A DNA stretch of 6,852 nt from the NCBI GenBank assembly GCA_009778015.1, contig WRKS01000025.1, positions 1 through 6,852 of the forward strand. The letters run 5' to 3'. This DNA is from Candidatus Saccharimonadota bacterium (lineage in GTDB: Bacteria > Patescibacteriota > Saccharimonadia > Saccharimonadales > Saccharimonadaceae). The position numbers and the translations under genes are program-made. The notes below the pieces were generated by a model that was not told the origin of the DNA, did no database searches, and worked only from the letters and a program-made list of their open reading frames with translations. The stretch's first letter is position 1. Each line of letters begins with the position of its first letter. Shown piece by piece: positions 4,697-6,852 of the stretch.

Positions 4697-6852
4697 ATGG
4701 GTGAAAACACAAACGCCAGTTATAGCGACGGGGCGGGATTAAGTAATGTCTCGGGGGCGGCGCGAATTGTAAAGCGTACTGCTCTGGCGACACTAGCAAC
4801 AGCGGCCTTCGCCTTATTCGCGGGAGGTATTGCGGATAGTTTTCGTCCAATTAACGCGCAAGATGTTCAGATTAACGCGACGCTTGGTACTGGCTTCGTG
4901 TCTATCACAGATGGTGCCTGCTCGGTGGCTAACACATCGGATCAGCCTGATTATAATGCAACAAATCATGTTCTAGATATCTCGGTGCTCCCGGGTGGTG
5001 TTGCCAGCAACTGTCTCGGCATCACTGCTTCTACCTCTAACACTATGGGTTATACGCTAACTATTGATGGCCCGGATAGCGGTGCTTTGACGCTTGCCGG
5101 CCAAACGATTGACCCGACGAGTGGCTCGCTAACTGTCCCGGCTGAATTTACCGCGACGACCAATGGCTCAACTTGGGGCTTTGCGATTCCCCGCGGCCAG
5201 ATTAACGGTTTTAACTTTGGGTTTGACTTGGCTTATGATATTGTCGGTTCAGGCAACGCCGATGCATCGCTGGTGGGGGCATATGCTCCGGTTCCAGTAT
5301 CGGCCACGCCATTTACAACCACTAGCGCTCCTGCAACCAATGGCTACGACATCTTCTTTGGTGTTTCGGCCGGCACCAATGCGGCGACTGGTACATACAC
5401 CGGCGTAGTGACTATTTCTGGTGTGGGTAACGCCGCGCCGATGGTTGACTGTGCTAATATCGCAACCGGCTTTGGTTCGGGCTGCACCGACCAAAACATC
5501 ACGGTCCGCATGCCTGGGCAAACGACAGCAGGTGGTGCTTACACACCATCAACCGGCGGTCTTGTCCCGGTTGTGATTCATGATAATGACAACAATCCTA
5601 ATACTCCGCCGCAAGTTATTGTGAAGGCAAATACTGACGCCGACTGGTATGATTATGCACAAAAACAATGGGCTAATGCGGTAACTTTTGCAACCCCAGC
5701 GAACCGATCGCTTGCGTCAGGCACTATCTTGAGCCAGTCACAACTAGACGACATTTTAGGCTACTGGGTTTATGTCCCCCGCTATGAATACCGACTAATC
5801 AATACAGGCTTTGACGGTGTTTCAACTTGCGGCCCAACTAACCCGCAATTCTGCCCGCAAGCCTTTGAAATCCGCTTTGTAAATACGACTGTCGCGACTA
5901 AAGTTGGCAGTGCGATTGGCGACTGGCATAGCCACCCAGGTTTCCGCGCGGACCTAAACGGCAACGGCAGCTTTAACGACGCCAACGAGCAAGTGGCAGG
6001 TCTCTGGGTCGCCAAGTATGAATCAAGCGCCTCAGCGCGCCCAGGTTCTGGCACCGGTTCAGGCGGCACCAACCCAACAATTAACCCAAGCGGTGTGGTA
6101 ACCACTCCGGGTACCGCAACATTAGACTGTACCGATAACGTCGCCAACAACTGTGATGTATCTAACATCGTAACTACCTTCTTGCCTAACCGACCAAGCT
6201 GGACCCGAATCACCCTTAACAGTATTTTCCTTAACACTCAACGTGTGCAAGATGATCACGGTCTTGCGACGAGTCTAGCGCCAGCTTCAACAACCGGTAT
6301 GGCGAATGGTTGGAACAACTTCTCATGGGGTGCTGCGGCTTACCTATCACAATCGCTCTATGGCGTTTGCACCAACCGTTTCTGTACTTACGACGGCACT
6401 CAGAGCTTCCAGCAGAGCAGTGCAAACCACCAAAAAGTTTACAACAACGGTTACTACTTAGCTAGCGGATTGCCTCGTTACCAAACTGGCTGTGGTCCTA
6501 TTCTTGCTGGGTCGGACGGTTTTGACGCTACCTGCAACGCTTGGTTCTCGGCTATTGGTCAGACTGCTTCTACCACTGGTAACTTAAGTGGTATTTATGA
6601 CATGGCCGGCGGTGTTTGGGAATATACTTTTAGCGCCTATGGTCCGTTGGATCAAGAATGTATCACGGTCGGTTCTTCTGGGCTTGCTGCTGGTGCTTGG
6701 GCGTCGGACGGTGCAGCTGGCACAGGTGGTTGCCCTGCTGGTGCGCAGCCAGTTGGTTTCTATTACCGGAAGTTTGGTGGGGGTCTGGTTTACTCCCTCA
6801 CCCAACTCGGCGCTAATGATAGACCTTCTATAGCCAATGGTGCCCTAGCTAA
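4697..6852 (+). CDS. Partial large secreted protein with C-terminal FGE-sulfatase/C-lectin-like domain
   Basis: An uninterrupted frame of 718 codons from ATG 4697 to the window edge; the stop lies outside. A basic stretch (RIVKR, 23-27) and hydrophobic core (28-45) form a signal peptide or membrane anchor, with possible cleavage near INAQ (52-55). Residues 56-275 are Thr/Gly/Ser-rich, probably two beta-sandwich domains. A linker (276-307) follows. From about 311 the sequence matches a surface-protein module known in Firmicutes and CPR: DWYDYAQKQWANAVT (316-330), ILGYWVYVPRYEYRL (353-367), HSHPGF (411-416), GLWVAKYES (435-443), WGAAAYLSQSLYG (544-556), ASTTGNLSGIYDMAGGVWEYT (624-644). The last motif corresponds to the DMxGNVWEWT signature of formylglycine-generating-enzyme-like folds. 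The catalytic/binding C-terminus is not in the window, so enzyme activity cannot be judged; a ligand-binding role at the cell surface is likelier. A dockerin-like loop DLNGNGSFNDAN sits at 419-430. Fourteen Cys fall in near-neighbour pairs. It has no prepilin motif. Confidence 0.88.
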   Translation, partial: MGENTNASYSDGAGLSNVSGAARIVKRTALATLATAAFALFAGGIADSFRPINAQDVQINATLGTGFVSITDGACSVANTSDQPDYNATNHVLDISVLPGGVASNCLGITASTSNTMGYTLTIDGPDSGALTLAGQTIDPTSGSLTVPAEFTATTNGSTWGFAIPRGQINGFNFGFDLAYDIVGSGNADASLVGAYAPVPVSATPFTTTSAPATNGYDIFFGVSAGTNAATGTYTGVVTISGVGNAAPMVDCANIATGFGSGCTDQNITVRMPGQTTAGGAYTPSTGGLVPVVIHDNDNNPNTPPQVIVKANTDADWYDYAQKQWANAVTFATPANRSLASGTILSQSQLDDILGYWVYVPRYEYRLINTGFDGVSTCGPTNPQFCPQAFEIRFVNTTVATKVGSAIGDWHSHPGFRADLNGNGSFNDANEQVAGLWVAKYESSASARPGSGTGSGGTNPTINPSGVVTTPGTATLDCTDNVANNCDVSNIVTTFLPNRPSWTRITLNSIFLNTQRVQDDHGLATSLAPASTTGMANGWNNFSWGAAAYLSQSLYGVCTNRFCTYDGTQSFQQSSANHQKVYNNGYYLASGLPRYQTGCGPILAGSDGFDATCNAWFSAIGQTASTTGNLSGIYDMAGGVWEYTFSAYGPLDQECITVGSSGLAAGAWASDGAAGTGGCPAGAQPVGFYYRKFGGGLVYSLTQLGANDRPSIANGALA

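Noticed and set aside
4697..4840. Type IV prepilin N-terminus for the surface protein
   Set aside because: There is a basic-plus-hydrophobic segment, but no GFTLIE-like cleavage motif with Glu at position 5.
5924..5944. HSHP motif as a JAMM/MPN metalloprotease site
   Set aside because: The downstream S-x7-S-x2-D part is not seen, and the position matches the HPAF-type motif of the FGE-like surface module.
5782..6237. 151-codon antisense frame in the surface-protein gene
   Set aside because: The plus-strand frame is continuous, has a promoter, Shine-Dalgarno, signal peptide and recognisable motifs; the antisense frame has none of these.
1..6852. Alternative genetic code (UGA as Gly)
   Set aside because: None of the four protein frames contains an in-frame TGA; both complete genes end in TAA.
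1..6852. CRISPR array, insertion sequence or prophage genes
   Set aside because: No regularly spaced identical repeats, transposase motifs or phage structural genes were seen.

Overview
This window most likely comes from a Candidatus Patescibacteria (CPR) genome, probably Candidatus Saccharibacteria (TM7). The basis is recognition of protein style, not a database search. The left-end protein has a motif (VGISNYGIKKMLPEIITAAI) typical of CPR VirB6/TrbL-like membrane proteins. The right-end surface protein has a signal-peptide plus beta-domain plus FGE/C-lectin-like layout common on Saccharibacteria and on some Firmicutes. Genes are compact, G+C looks near 50% by eye, and all four protein frames are open under the standard code, so there is no sign of the UGA=Gly recoding of Gracilibacteria/Absconditabacteria.

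Layout. 1-1238 (minus): 5' part of a secreted/membrane protein with a signal peptide, a Cys-rich ectodomain of about 300 residues and then transmembrane helices; it runs off the left edge. 1239-1319: a divergent promoter region with two back-to-back promoters; both genes appear leaderless. 1320-3302 (plus): UvrD/PcrA-type SF1 helicase carrying an in-frame Pro/Ser-rich insert encoded by a palindromic DNA element. 3325-4302 (plus): YvcK/CofD-like protein, 22 nt behind the helicase with its own Shine-Dalgarno. 4321-4349: a terminator that works in both directions. 4359-4537 (minus): tRNA-Ala(TGC) and tRNA-Phe(GAA), co-transcribed from a promoter at 4547-4575. 4538-4696: divergent intergenic region with the tRNA promoter and a strong promoter for the next gene. 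4697 to beyond 6852 (plus): 718 codons of a large secreted protein, open to the right edge, ending in an FGE-sulfatase/C-type-lectin-like domain.

How it fits together. uvrD-yvcK looks like a two-gene housekeeping operon (DNA repair/replication; cell-envelope/carbon regulation). It is flanked on both sides by envelope-facing genes, a probable type IV secretion-like channel component and a probable adhesin or ligand-binding protein, both rich in closely spaced cysteine pairs that suggest disulfides. In host-dependent CPR bacteria such proteins plausibly serve contact with the host cell, but that is inference. The most interesting items are the in-frame palindromic insert in the helicase, the paired leaderless promoters, and the FGE-like surface protein, whose unseen C-terminus should be checked for a diversity-generating retroelement variable region.
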